A DNA stretch of 64,000 nucleotides, from positions 186,001 through 250,000 of the forward strand of contig CM045734.1 in NCBI GenBank assembly GCA_024760905.1, written 5' to 3'. Each line of letters begins with the position of its first letter. The stretch's first letter is position 1. Below the pieces are notes generated by a model. The model was not told where the DNA came from, searched no databases, and was given only the letters and a program-made list of their open reading frames with translations. The DNA is from Plotosus lineatus (Eukaryota > Chordata > Actinopteri > Siluriformes > Plotosidae). Positions 54,356-64,000 of this stretch are shown in pieces. Both the position numbers and the translations under genes were made by a program.

Positions 54356-55118
54356 CAGTGATACCTCAGCTCACGAACATAATTGGTTCCCAGAAAGTGT
54401 GTGTGAGGCGAAAAGTTCGTCTTCTGAACATTTATTTCCCTTAAGAAACCATTAAAATGAGAATAATCCGTTCCCAGGTCCCCATAAAACATAATTTTCT
54501 ACTAAATAAGCCTTAAAACTACACAAAAATATATACCTTATTTTATGTATAATAAATGTGCTATTGTATTGTGATTAAAGAAATAAACTGTACTGTATAA
54601 TAAAGTCGTTTTATTTACCTTTGTAATGGTAGTTGACGGCTTGATGGAATGGAGTGGGAGGAGGAGGGAGGGAGGGACTTACTGTTTGAAAGGAGAGTTT
54701 GGAAACGCCTACTGTTTGGAAACACCCTTAGCCACACACGCACCCTTAACAGCTTCCTTGTTCCTTGTACTGGTACTGGGACGCTGAGTCACACAAACGC
54801 ACACCTCGTTCGTGTTTTTCAATGATCTCCGCCTGTGGTGGGGTCTTTTTCGGTCCCATAATAGCAAAAGTACACTCAATATGGTCCAAAATGTCGAGCA
54901 AACACAAACCACTTCCGCACTCAAAGAAAGGGGTGTGACGAACTGTGACGCCGTGAGCATGCATCAGCTTCTCGTGGCCGCCACCGTGGCGCTGTTCGAC
55001 CGCGTGGTTTGGTTCGTCCGCCGAAAACTAGTTCAGCAGAGACTATATGCTCGCAAATTTAATGTTCTTGAGGCGAAAAGTTCGTGATCTTAAGCGTTCG
55101 TCAGCGGAGGTTTTACTG
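54356..55118. mobile_element. Tigger-like non-autonomous DNA transposon
   Basis: 763 bp with inverted ends CAGTGATACCTCAGCTCACGAAC and GTTCG...GGAGGTTTTACTG, flanked by TA on both sides (54,354-54,355 and 55,119-55,120). Both ends carry AGTTCG/CGAAAAG motifs. There is no transposase frame. Confidence 0.75.
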
Positions 55119-55297
55119 TATTTTGTTGCCGGATTTGTAAGCTGGATGCAACAATGGGAGCCAGGAACCGGGAAGAGAGACAACCACCTCATAATAGATA
55201 ATGTGCGTTTTCTATCCCCAGATAGAGCTACACAAACAAGTGCTTATGCAATAATAACTTAAAATTATCACTGCTTATAATGGTTGCATAAATTCAT

Positions 55298-55334
<37 letters not shown>

Positions 55335-55440
55335 TCAGCCACCCAGGGCAATAGTGGCCTAATGGTAAGCCCCCACCCCAACCCCAGATACATACACACA
55401 CACACAGTGCAGCAAACCTGACATCAAAGAGGAGCCATGT
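55119..55440. other. Upstream flank of the intact YR-SET gene
   Basis: AT-rich with a (TA)n(CA)n run at about 55,300-55,335. From about 55,340 the text (AGTGGCCTAATGGTAAG..., CAGTGCAGCAAA) resembles the flank before the tandem copy at 61,200, so it may hold the promoter. No TATA box can be named with confidence. Confidence 0.4.
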
Positions 55441-55625
55441 TACTTACCACATGGGGTGTAGGTGCATGTATATTGAGGGGTTTGGGTGTGTCTTTCGGGG
55501 GTTGAGCCAATCCTCATAACAGAGAAAAAATAAATTCTGTGTTTGTCCACTCCCCGTTTTATCTTTACCTGGAACGTTTCTGTGTTAAGGTCACTTGGAG
55601 TTTTTACTCTTCTGCACTTCATTCC

Positions 55626-58600
55626 ATGATGGCTGGAGAAGCTAAGAAGAGGTGAGACAAAAAGTAAATGAGATTACTTGAGGAATCTTCCGAAAAGTAA
55701 TGGATTCTGATCAGAAAATGTAACTTAATAGCCCAAGTACATATAACATGAGTGTCAATAAAAAATAAGTTACAAATTGTACAAAATAAAGCTGTCTGGC
55801 TTATAATCTAAAATGGGGCAGTATTGTTAAAACTTCTCTGTAACATGGAACAATGTTAAAAGACGAGTTAAAATTTATACTCGCAATACAAGAAATAGTA
55901 TGTAGGGTTTTTATTCTTCCAAATGTTATAAATGCACATTCCAATACTTTTTATATACAGGGTATAAAAGACTGGAACAATCTGCCTCCGAATGTTCAGT
56001 CAAGTCCATCTTTAAATATTTTCTAAAAATCGGCACAAAAATATTTAGATAATTAATCCATAGAAGAGGATGGGTCTTCAATTCTATTTCCATAATTTAA
56101 TAAGTGACTCTCGTGTAACTTTGTATTTCCCAGTATTATACTATATGTATTGACTTCAGTCAGCACTTTTAAGTGTTTTTTTTTTTGTCTTTAGTAATTG
56201 GAGGACCTCGTTGAAAATAAGTTTTACCAAACTTACATTTGTTTAACTAGTTGTTACTTAATTTTATTTTATCTAGTACTGTATCCATACTTGTTTCTAT
56301 CTAGTCCTTTAATACATACATTTGTTTAATGGGCTTGAACCCATGACCTGATCATGTTGTTGTCGTTCTCTTTTAGGATCCCTAAGCGCAACTACGTTCA
56401 CTGCTTAAGGTGCTACAAACCCCAGGACAGAATTTCGGTCCATCTGATGAGGGGGTGTATGAAAGACAGCACACCGGAAGAAATCACGATGGAGGTGAGG
56501 AAAGCTAAGGCATCAACCAAACGATGGGTCAGGTACGGCCGGACCTGGGATTACAACAATCTGGTGAATTCCATACCCCACCGGCCCGGCCGCATTGCCT
56601 TTCTGAGGAAGCTCGTACAGCGTGGCTTTTTCATTCTCGATGGGCCCCGTGAGTCAGATATGCTCCTGACTGACTCTAAGCCTGATACCACCAGTAACAC
56701 CTCTGCTGCAGCAACCGATGCAGGTGCCGCCAGTGCCACGCACACTATTGCTGCCACCTCCAGCTCTGCTTGTGTGGACCAACATGGGTCCCAGCACAGT
56801 GACTCTCCTTCCTCCTCGGATAAGGACGTTGGGCTCAGAGATCCTTCCTGGAAAAAGTAAGTATGTCAGTACAAAAGTACGTGTCAGTGATATTTCCAAG
56901 TTGCCAACCTTTCACAAGCCAGTCAGCAGCACGGGGAAGGGGGGGGGGGGGGGGGGCAACATTGGGAGAATGGGGCTTGAACCTCTCACCTGACTCTCAG
57001 TGATCCAGCACCTTTACCGGCAGGCCACCACTGCCCCAAAACATGTATTATAATTTGATTTTTGTCTTTTTCTCTCTCTCTCTTTTTTTTTGCATTTTTT
57101 ACAGGCCACAATCCATCCCAACCACCTCTGTACGCATGAAGATGAAGGAGGCTGGTCTATATGATAAATTCAACGATGACACTGTGCTCCTCTTGGACTT
57201 TAAAAAGTATCTACGTGAGACTCTGGGTGTCCACAACTGCCAACAGGAGGTGATATGTCATCATGAATGGTTTTTCGGAACCAGTCACACACGTCCTGTT
57301 ATTTGGTGTGATGTAAATATTAATATTTCTTTCTCGTCATCATTATTCAAAGGTCGACAATGTGTCACGTTTCCTGCGGTACCTGCAGCCGACCGGGGAT
57401 GAACTGAGAATGGACTTCTTAAGTAAGAGCCAACAATCACGGGAGTACCTCAGCAGCCTCCGCCGCACAGAAATGAGTGCAGCCACAGTATTAAACTATT
57501 TAAAGAGTATGATCAGGTTTGTCGACTACTTGAAAAGTAGGCTGGACCTGACGATGGCAGACAAAGACCTCCGTGACAACCTCCAGGCCTTCAAGGAATT
57601 TCTACAGACGATGAAAAAGCCCGTCTCGAAGTCTTATTCGAAGGACGTCTGCAAAACGAGGCAAATCTTTGCCTTTTCTATGCGTTTTGTATTGCCCTTT
57701 TTCTGTTTATGACTACAATCGTAAATGTGTTTTTTGTTTTGTTTTGTTTTGTTTTTTTAATTAAATCAAATCTAGATATGAACGGCTGATGGAAGGAACA
57801 CGGAGTGTCAGAGACTGCCAGAAGATTCTGAGGGTGGCCAAACACGACATGCTCCTTACATTCGGGAAATTCATCACCAACCTTGAGGTCTCCGAGTCAG
57901 AGAAGACCACCTATCGCTACTACTGCGAAGCTCTCCTGGTGTTGAAACATTTTCAACGCCCCGGAGCTGTGAAAGGCATGACGGTGAGTGCATCTATTTT
58001 AATAGCCTGAGGAAATTTGTTTTTTAGCTCGTGCTATTTTATCTGGGGTTTTTTTTTTTTTTTCTACGTGTTGAAATGTCTTTTTGAAAAATAATTCACT
58101 CATACAGTTCCCTCCACTTCCATTCTTTTCCAGACAAAAGAGTGGGTGAACAGAAAACACAAAAACGCAAGGGTGGTGATCGGCGTCAGCCAACATAAGA
58201 CGGCAACTATGCAGGTGGCCACATTTGCCCTGACCCAGGAGGAGGAAGCTGTAAGTTCTTTAACAGCTAAATATGCTCGCCACTTATGTCTCATTGTGAA
58301 AGTGATTTTTCAACTGCTTACACTATTTTACAGTCAAGAAATTGTCTCTTTTGTCCCCCAAGTGGTTTCAAGCATACTACGAACACATTCGTCCGGGATA
58401 CCTCAGAAGCAAAATTGACAATTTTTTCATTTCTTCGACTGGGAAGCCCGTTCATCGTGTCTCCAACGACATTGGCCGGTTTCACAAAATGTGAGTACCC
58501 ACATGAATCCATGTGCTGATGTATAAATGTTTTGTATTACACGACGATACAAAGAAATACGACAGAGAAAAAAAAAAGATTTGTTGAAGTACACGCTGTA

Positions 58601-60510
58601 TTTCAATCGAACATTTTATACATATAATTTTAATTTGATTTTCATGTCAGATTGAAATATGGAAAAGAATGCAACATGTATTGGAGGAAAACTGATTTTA
58701 GAAAGTGATGAGGAAAAAGAATTGTAAAACTTACCTTGAAAACTTGTTCAGTAAAACTTTTTGCCACTTGTCACATCAAAGACTTTCATGTTGACGGCCT
58801 TGAGAATGCGTGGGTTCTGTACGCCGTCGTACTCTCACAGCTGCTCCGGAGTGAATTCCCGCAGGTCTATTTTGGGCAAAGCCGAGGCCTTGTCTCCCCG
58901 GTCGGCGTCTGTGCACGATCTCCTGAGCCACTGTCAGTAAACACTTTAGCAAGCGGCCAGAAACAAAAACAACAAGGCCAAGCAGACGAGGTTTTTTCTA
59001 TTTTTAACGGTGCATCAAACACAATCATATCGCTAATAACATTTCTTGTCACTTTGTCTTCTTGCAGCTACCACGTCAAACCGGCCAACAGTCAGGAGGT
59101 GCGAAGGGCGGTGGAGACTGAGGCAGCGTTGCTCTTCACAGAGACCCAGAAGCAGAACGTTAGCCACTATCTGGCCCATTCTACTGCTGTGGCCGAGCAG
59201 CATTACAGAATGCGGGTGGATGAATCCATTGTCCAAACGGCTACACTGTTGGACACCCTGGGACGGTAGGTCTCCTCATTATCTCATTTCACAAGGCAAC
59301 CATGCATCGCAATCATATTTCATGTATACTTACCAAGTTGTACTATTTTAACCCTTTTAACTTTCTCTAATTTTACAGCTTCTCATCACCAAACGAGTCC
59401 TCGGACGGCGACCCCGATCAAGCCCGCAAGCATGTGGAGAGAAACTTTTCTGATTTCACCAGGAGCTTCCCAGTGACCAAACATGGTGAGCCTCCGTCCA
59501 AAAAGGCCAGGGTGCAGGCGGGATTTAGCGAGGGCCGTGTGCATTATGACGAGTGGCGAGCTTGTCAGTATGCAGAGAGGCAGCGGTATCTGCTATGTAA
59601 GTACAGTACTCCGAAGCCCGAAACACTATAATGCGGATAAGCATTAATAATCTCAAACTATGCAACTTATTTACTGAGGCAAACAACTGCCGTGACAAAG
59701 TTATTCTGTTCTCTTTTTCAGCACACTTCAGTGCCAGGAAGCCAGCGGTGGGGAAAGTTCAGCGGTATGTGGAAAAAGAGGGGTGGATGGCCAACTGTCC
59801 GAGTGCTGAGGACATCGTGAAGATGTGGACGGCAGCCCACAAGTTCACCGTCGAGACGGACCCGGCTATCATTCGGTGTGTGTCTCACCAGAAATGGACA
59901 GGACTGGTGATCAAGGACTTCGGTTCTGAAAGGGGGCTGGGTAAGAAACCTTTAATTTTTCTTTTCAGTTTCTGCACCCTGCTCTGAATGTCAAAGTGGA
60001 GAAAGATTTAAACTTTGCCAAATTGTAACGATCAACTTTTGAGGTTTTTTTTTTTTTTTTTTACACTCAAACTGAAAATGTCATGTTCTCTTGTTTCCAG
60101 GTGTAGTCGCAGCCAAGCCATTTTCTAAAGGCGACATCGTGTGTGATTACCACGGAAAGGTGATCACCGCTGCTGAGGGTCGTGCGAAAATGAATGACCC
60201 CAACATCCAGCCGGCCTATCTTTTTTTCTTTAAATCTGGGCTGAAGGATCTCTGCGTCGATGCCGACTCTTCCTCGTGCGAGTGTCACCCAGGTAAAGAC
60301 ACATTTGGACGGAGGATCAACCATTCCTCGAAAAGAGCTAATTTAAAGCCACTGCACTGCGTGCTCAAAGACAACGGTGAGGACAAAGATGTGATCTTGT
60401 TCAGAGCCATAAAAGACATTCCTGCAGACGGTGAACTGCTTTTTGACTATGGGGTCAAGAGAAAATCGTTTAAGGGAGAAGGACTTGACTTGGAGTGGCT
60501 TGACAGCTAG
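55626..60510 (+). CDS. Tyrosine recombinase-SET methyltransferase fusion (YR-SET), intact
   Basis: Exons: 55,626-55,651; 56,377-56,856; 57,105-57,249; 57,353-57,660; 57,776-57,983; 58,134-58,250; 58,363-58,490; 59,068-59,265; 59,379-59,596; 59,722-59,940; 60,101-60,510. Phases agree at every junction and total 2,457 nt (818 residues plus TAG). Acceptors end in AG; donors are GT except GC after exon 4. Domains: Cys/His-rich N-terminus (about 9-60), Ser/Thr/Ala-rich linker (120-168), recombinase core-binding (218-320) and catalytic parts (320-540), a linker with PPSKKARV (nuclear-signal-like), and SET (about 665-815). It resembles Crypton-type recombinases and KMT5A by motif; no search was run. 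The start is inferred; a second ATG follows at once. It may be a transposase-like gene or a domesticated one. Confidence 0.85.
55680..56160 (+). mobile_element. LINE tail in intron 1 of the intact gene
   Basis: Degenerate homologue of the LINE after other first exons (TATAAAAGACTGGAACAATCTGCCTCCGAATGTTCAG and the following 100 bp). The RT box is lost here. Confidence 0.6.
56377..56856 (+). other. YR-SET exon 2: Cys/His-rich N-terminal domain
   Basis: Encodes RIPKRNYVHCLRCYKPQD..., then HLMRGCMKDSTPEEI, giving a C-x2-C plus H/C pattern that could bind zinc, then KRWVRYGRTWDY and a Ser/Thr/Ala stretch (TTSNTSAAATDAGAASATHT). Exon 2 survives in both inverted arms, where the same Gypsy interrupts it after RNYV. 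Confidence 0.75.
56930..57045 (-). repeat. G-tract and tRNA-like repeat in intron 2
   Basis: A run of about 19 G at 56,939-56,957 is followed by a minus-strand tRNA-like block (GGGGCAGTGGTGGCCTGCCGG...GGTTCAAGCCCC). Directly upstream, TTTCACAAGCCAGTCAGCAG (56,911) is the unfilled counterpart of the mosaic provirus insertion site. Confidence 0.65.
57353..59265 (+). other. YR-SET exons 4-8: tyrosine recombinase
   Basis: Exon 4 (residues 218-320) is an all-helical core-binding-like part. The catalytic part has Arg381 (QRPGAVKGM), Lys411 (HKTAT), Arg483 (EVRRAVET), His508 (LAHST) and Tyr517 (EQHYRMR), in the order and spacing of tyrosine recombinases. The usual His of H-x-x-R is Gln480. This assignment is by motif, not alignment. 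Such enzymes cut and rejoin DNA through a tyrosine-phosphate link. Confidence 0.7.
59722..60510 (+). other. YR-SET exons 10-11: KMT5A-like SET domain
   Basis: From WTGLVIKDFGSERGLGVVAAKPFSKGDIVCDYHG the order follows KMT5A (H4K20 methyltransferase): Tyr699 in DYHG, the GRRINHS box (Asn756-His757) that forms the SAM pocket, and GELLFDYG (Phe797-Asp798-Tyr799), ending EWLDS. There is no post-SET region, as in KMT5A. Phe797 occupies the position that is Tyr in human KMT5A. Confidence 0.8.
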
Positions 60511-60600
60511 CTGAAAGAGAGAAATGGTTGAGAGACTGATTGCATCCATTGTGCACAATTAATGCATGATATGTGTTATGCCCAGACAAGTTTCCTGCAC

Positions 60601-60720
60601 TGTGTGTGTGTGTGTGTGTGTTTGTTTGTTTTTTTGCACATGCTCAAAATATTTTGACATCAATGTATACTATATTAGTATCTCATATCTGATCATGATC
60701 AATAAACAGTATTATTACAA
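60601..60720 (+). terminator. YR-SET 3' UTR with polyadenylation signal
   Basis: A (TG)n run at 60,601-60,622 and AATAAA within GATCAATAAACAGT near 60,701, about 190 nt after the stop. This is a plausible 3' end; transcript evidence is absent. Confidence 0.5.
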
Positions 60721-60779
60721 CAATTATTGTTGTTCGTATTATTATTTGTATTATTAGTATCCTTTTACATGCCTCAATC

Positions 60780-61060
60780 TATCGACAGGAAAGGGGTGAC
60801 CTGGAGGTGAGACATCAGATAATCGATACCAGGGTTGGGGGTGGAAGACCTGCTCTTGACTTGTTGAAACATCATAACAGTCAAACATGATTCAGAAACC
60901 TTAATCTTTTCCGGCGCCTTATCAGACCAAATTTCTTGTTTTGATACATTTCAAACACAAAATGAAAACAAAATCAAATTTAAAAGAAAAACAGAGTATT
61001 TTTGAAAATAAAATGAATGAATGATGAATTCATTTAATTTTTATATTTCTTTTGAGACCT
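60780..61060. other. Interval between tandem YR-SET copies
   Basis: AT-rich, no gene seen. It mirrors 31,235-31,510. Confidence 0.5.
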
Positions 61061-61458
61061 TGGTTAAAGCAGTAAGCTATGGGAATTCTGAGAGATGTTC
61101 AAGTTGATGTAATGACAACGCCCAGGAACACTTCTCAATACAGAAGAAGAGTGGATCAACTTTCTTTTGTCTGTAAAGTACAGCACCCCAAAACACCCAG
61201 CCATCAAAGCAATATAGTAGTGGCCTATTGCTAAGGCGGCACCACCCCCCACAGTGCAGCAAAGAGGTCATCAAGATAGCCATGTCCTTCACTGCATGTG
61301 GTGGAGGTTCATGTAAATTAACCAATTTGAATATTACAGGAGGGTGTTGGGGATATGAGCAAAATACTGTGTTTGTCCCTTCCACTTTCCACCTTTATCT
61401 TCAACAGGAACATTGTGTCTGTGTCAAGGATTTTTTTTCGCCTTCTGCACTTAATTTC

Positions 61459-61484
61459 ATGTTGGCTGAACAAGCTCAGAAGAG
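61459..61484 (+). pseudogene. YR-SET first exon of the next tandem copy
   Basis: MLAEQAQK plus split codon and a GTAAGA donor, about 950 bp after the stop of the intact gene and in the same orientation. Its intron 1 runs through LINE and hAT sequence to the window end. Whether exon 2 follows is beyond the window. Confidence 0.7.
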
Positions 61485-61489
61485 GTAAG

Positions 61490-63470
61490 ATTAAAATGAA
61501 ATAAGATTACTTGAGTAATTTTTAGAAAAAAAAAGATTCTGATAAGAAAATGTAACTTAATAGCCCTCTTACAGATTACATATGTGTCATATGGAATATG
61601 CATCAACAGCCTGGTACAATGCTCTACCTAAACCGGGGGTCGGCAACCCGCGGCTCTCGAGCCGCATGCGGCTCTTTAGCGCTGCCCTAGTGGCTCCCTG
61701 GAGCTTTTTCAAAAATGTTTGAAAATGGAAAAAGATGGGGGAGGGAAATATATTTTTTGTTTTAATATGGTTTCTGTAGGAGGACAAACATGACACAAAC
61801 ATTCTTAACGTTTTCCAATGCTGTAAAAATGTGTAGAATAAATATTACATTTCAACATTTCTGTCAACGAAGATTTGTGTCATAGCCTGCGACACACGTT
61901 TCTATCAGCAGTTCCGTGCATTGCTTGATGAAGTTGACAGCGAATATTCCGATCTCCTGCTACACAACAAAGTCCGATGGCTGTCCAGGGGTGAGGTTTT
62001 GCGTCGCTTTGTCGCTTGTTTAGAACACGTGAAAACATTCCTGAAAAGCAAAGACCTGAACTACCCGCAACTGGAAGATACCGAGTGGCTCGAAAAACTG
62101 CACTTTTTGGTGGATATGACAAGCCACCTAAACAAGCTGAATGAAAGTCTCCGGGGGGGGAAACACTGCACTGCAAATGCTGGAAGCTGTTTTGTCATTC
62201 GAGCGCAAGCTGACTGTCTTTGCCAGAGATGTACAGCGAGGCACGCTCTCCCACTTCCCCTCCCTGAGAGAATTCAAAGAAGCCCATCACGACCACACAC
62301 TCAACAGTGATTATTTACAAGGTGCGATCGTTGAAATGCAAACTGCATTTGGGAGCAGATTTTGCGAGTTCCGAAAGGAAAAAATGACACTGTCTTTCCC
62401 TGTCACACCCCTGGAGATTGACCCGTCCTTGTTGAGCACATTTCCAGGAGTAAATCAAGCTGACCTTGAAATGGAAATGGCTGATATAGCCGACAAAGAT
62501 ATACTTTACCTTTTCAAAAGGCTGCTGTTTTATTTTTATAAATGCAGGCTGCGTTTTATTGCACTCTGTTTGTTGCCCAGATAAGGGGCACGTTATGCAC
62601 GTTCCATTTTGTTGTCAAAATAAAAATGACATCAAAAATCGGATTTCTTTATTGCATTTCTTTAATTTCATCAAAGCAATGAAACATAATTAATTAATAT
62701 TGTAATGAAGTTAAACTTGAGGTGGCATCGTACAACAGAGTAGTCACGTGGTGCGTCATTCTCTACAGGATGCGCTGCAGGGAAAATAAACATTTAATCA
62801 TGAAGGCTCATTATGTATTTGTAGCCAACTTAGTCATTTTGATAGTAGGCTAATATAGCTAATATGGATACATACAGCATGTGTTGCCTTCATTATAAGG
62901 CTTATATAAGGCTTTTAATTTTTTGAGGCTCCAGACATATTTGTTTTTTGTTTTTTTGGTCCAATATGGCTCTTTCAACATTTTGGGTTGCCGACCCCTG
63001 ACCTAAACCATTAAAAATAAGTTACAAATTGGACAAAATAAAGATATCATGTTTATATCTACAATGCGGCCTAGAATGTGAGTTGGTTATAACGAATTAA
63101 AAGACCTCGGATGGCTGATTTTAAAATACCGCCAGAGTCAATTAAGATTAAACTTAATGTATAACATTTTTAACAATACTGTACCTGAATATTTATGCAA
63201 CAATTTTAAAAGACTAGTTAATATTCATATTCATAAATACAAGAAATATTACGTGTGGGTTTTATTTTCCAAATGTTATAAATGCACTTTCCAATACTTT
63301 TTATATACAGTGTATAAAAGACTGGAACAGTCTGCCTCTGAATGTTCAGTCAAGCCCATCTTTAAATATCTACCAAAAAAAAAAAAGATGATAAAGCCAG
63401 AGAAGAGGATGTGTCTTCATTTCCAGTTCCATAATTTAATAAGTGACTTCCATGTAACTTTTTATTTTCC
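61490..63470 (+). mobile_element. LINE tail in the next copy's intron 1, split by hAT
   Basis: Carries MEYASTAWYNALPK before the hAT, and the NNFKRLVNIH / FQYFLY end after it, as in 30,330-30,800 (-). Confidence 0.6.
61634..63000 (+). mobile_element. hAT transposon with internal deletion
   Basis: Inverted ends GGGGTCGGCAACCC and GGGTTGCCGACCCC with a perfect 8-bp target duplication ACCTAAAC (61,626-61,633 and 63,001-63,008). Part of a transposase remains: KVRWLSRGEVLRRFVACLEHV, FLVDMTSHLNKLNESL, then after a one-base shift LEAVLSFERKLTVFARDVQRG. This is the C-terminal region shared with GTF2IRD2/ZBED-type hAT transposases. It is non-autonomous. Confidence 0.85.
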
Positions 63471-63479
63471 AGTATTATA

Positions 63480-64000
63480 CTATATCTTCTTCTTTTCCTT
63501 TCGGCTGTTCCCTTCAGGGGTCGCCACAGCAAATGATCTGCCTCCATCTCACCCTATCCTCTGCATCTTCTACTCTTACTCCAACTCTTACCTAATGTCC
63601 TCCACCACCACATCCATGAATCTCTTCTTTGTTCTTCCTCTCGGCCTTCTGCATGGTAGTTCCAACCTCAGCATTCTACTACCAATATATTCACTCTCCC
63701 TTCTTCGTACATGTCTAAACCATCTCGATTTAGCCTCTCTGACTTTACCTCCGACTGAAACATCTAACAAGTGCTGTCCCTCTGATGTACTCATTCCTGA
63801 TTCAATCCATCCTCGTTACTCCCAAGAGAACCTCGACATTTTCATCTCTGCTATCTCCAGCTCTGCCTCCTGTCTTTTCCTCAGCGCCACTGTTTCTAAA
63901 CCATACAATAACGTGCTGGCCTCAAGACCATCTTGTACACTTTTCCCTTCATTCTTGTCGATACCCTCCTATCACACATCACACACTCATCACTCTGTCT
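63480..64000 (-). mobile_element. RTE-type LINE, mirror copy
   Basis: Minus strand SKSRWFRHVRRRESEYIGSRM and CRRPRGRTKKRFMDVV, ending at GGCGACCCCTGAAGGGA near 63,520. Mirror of 29,680-30,200. Confidence 0.85.

Larger units (their letters stand above)
59861..64000 (+). repeat. Inverted duplication 2, right arm
   Basis: Mirror of 29,681-32,488, starting within exon 10 of the intact gene. It reaches the window end, so the true length is unknown. Confidence 0.85.

Noticed and set aside
54356..55118. A gene on either strand within the Tigger-like element
   Set aside because: The frames are short, overlap on both strands, and end at the inverted termini. They look like chance openings in a non-coding element.
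58286..58519. Alternative exon 7 reading beginning at TTTTACAG (58,333)
   Set aside because: It is open but gives a sequence unlike a recombinase. The CCCCCAAG acceptor at 58,361-58,362 keeps phase with exons 6 and 8 and yields the WFQAYYEHIRPGYL segment.

Overview
The window looks like a repeat-dense stretch of a teleost fish genome. The evidence is spliced genes with GT-AG introns, fish-type RTE and other LINE fragments, a tRNA-derived SINE with an RTE-like tail, gamma/epsilon-like endogenous retroviruses with a tRNA-Pro primer site, Ty3/Gypsy elements, and the last exons of a Crumbs (crb2-like) gene. Nothing prokaryotic is present. All calls come from reading the sequence by eye; no database search was run.

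The most notable content is a multicopy gene family that joins a tyrosine recombinase to a SET methyltransferase (called YR-SET here). One copy, 55,626-60,510 (+), has 11 exons whose phases all agree and give an open frame of 818 codons: a Cys/His-rich N-terminus, a recombinase with a candidate R-K-R-H-Y active site, and a C-terminal KMT5A-like SET domain. Broken copies lie at 214-4,602 (+), 31,845-32,488 (-), 38,316-39,080 (+), 41,885-53,060 (-) and 53,447-53,925 (+). Further first exons lie at 30,820-30,845 (-) and 61,459-61,484 (+).

Layout: 1-6,729 is a YR-SET copy (+) whose exon 2 holds a circularly permuted Gypsy remnant and whose intron 2 holds a deleted retrovirus. 6,730-13,685 is a Gypsy element (-) with a PNMA-like gag and a UUUAAAC frameshift site. 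13,708-24,832 is a full-length provirus (-) with nearly identical LTRs. 24,859-27,480 holds LINE fragments and a minisatellite. 27,501-28,544 is the end of crb2. 28,600-36,130 holds LINEs, SINEs and the second inverted-repeat arm. 36,131-38,227 is a 5'-truncated retrovirus with a long env. 38,316-42,171 holds YR-SET debris, a GC-rich satellite and LINE pieces. 42,172-50,029 is a mosaic provirus with a 4-bp target duplication, sitting in intron 2 of the minus-strand YR-SET copy. 50,030-53,270 mirrors the left end. 53,447-64,000 carries YR-SET debris, a Tigger-like MITE, the intact YR-SET gene, and the start of the next tandem copy, which is interrupted by a hAT insertion.

Two large inverted duplications organise the window: 1-6,729 against 44,554-53,270, and 29,681-32,488 against 59,861-64,000 (both run to or past the window edges). 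Insertions shared or not shared between arms order events. The Gypsy and the mosaic provirus entered YR-SET before the first duplication. The hAT entered after the second.
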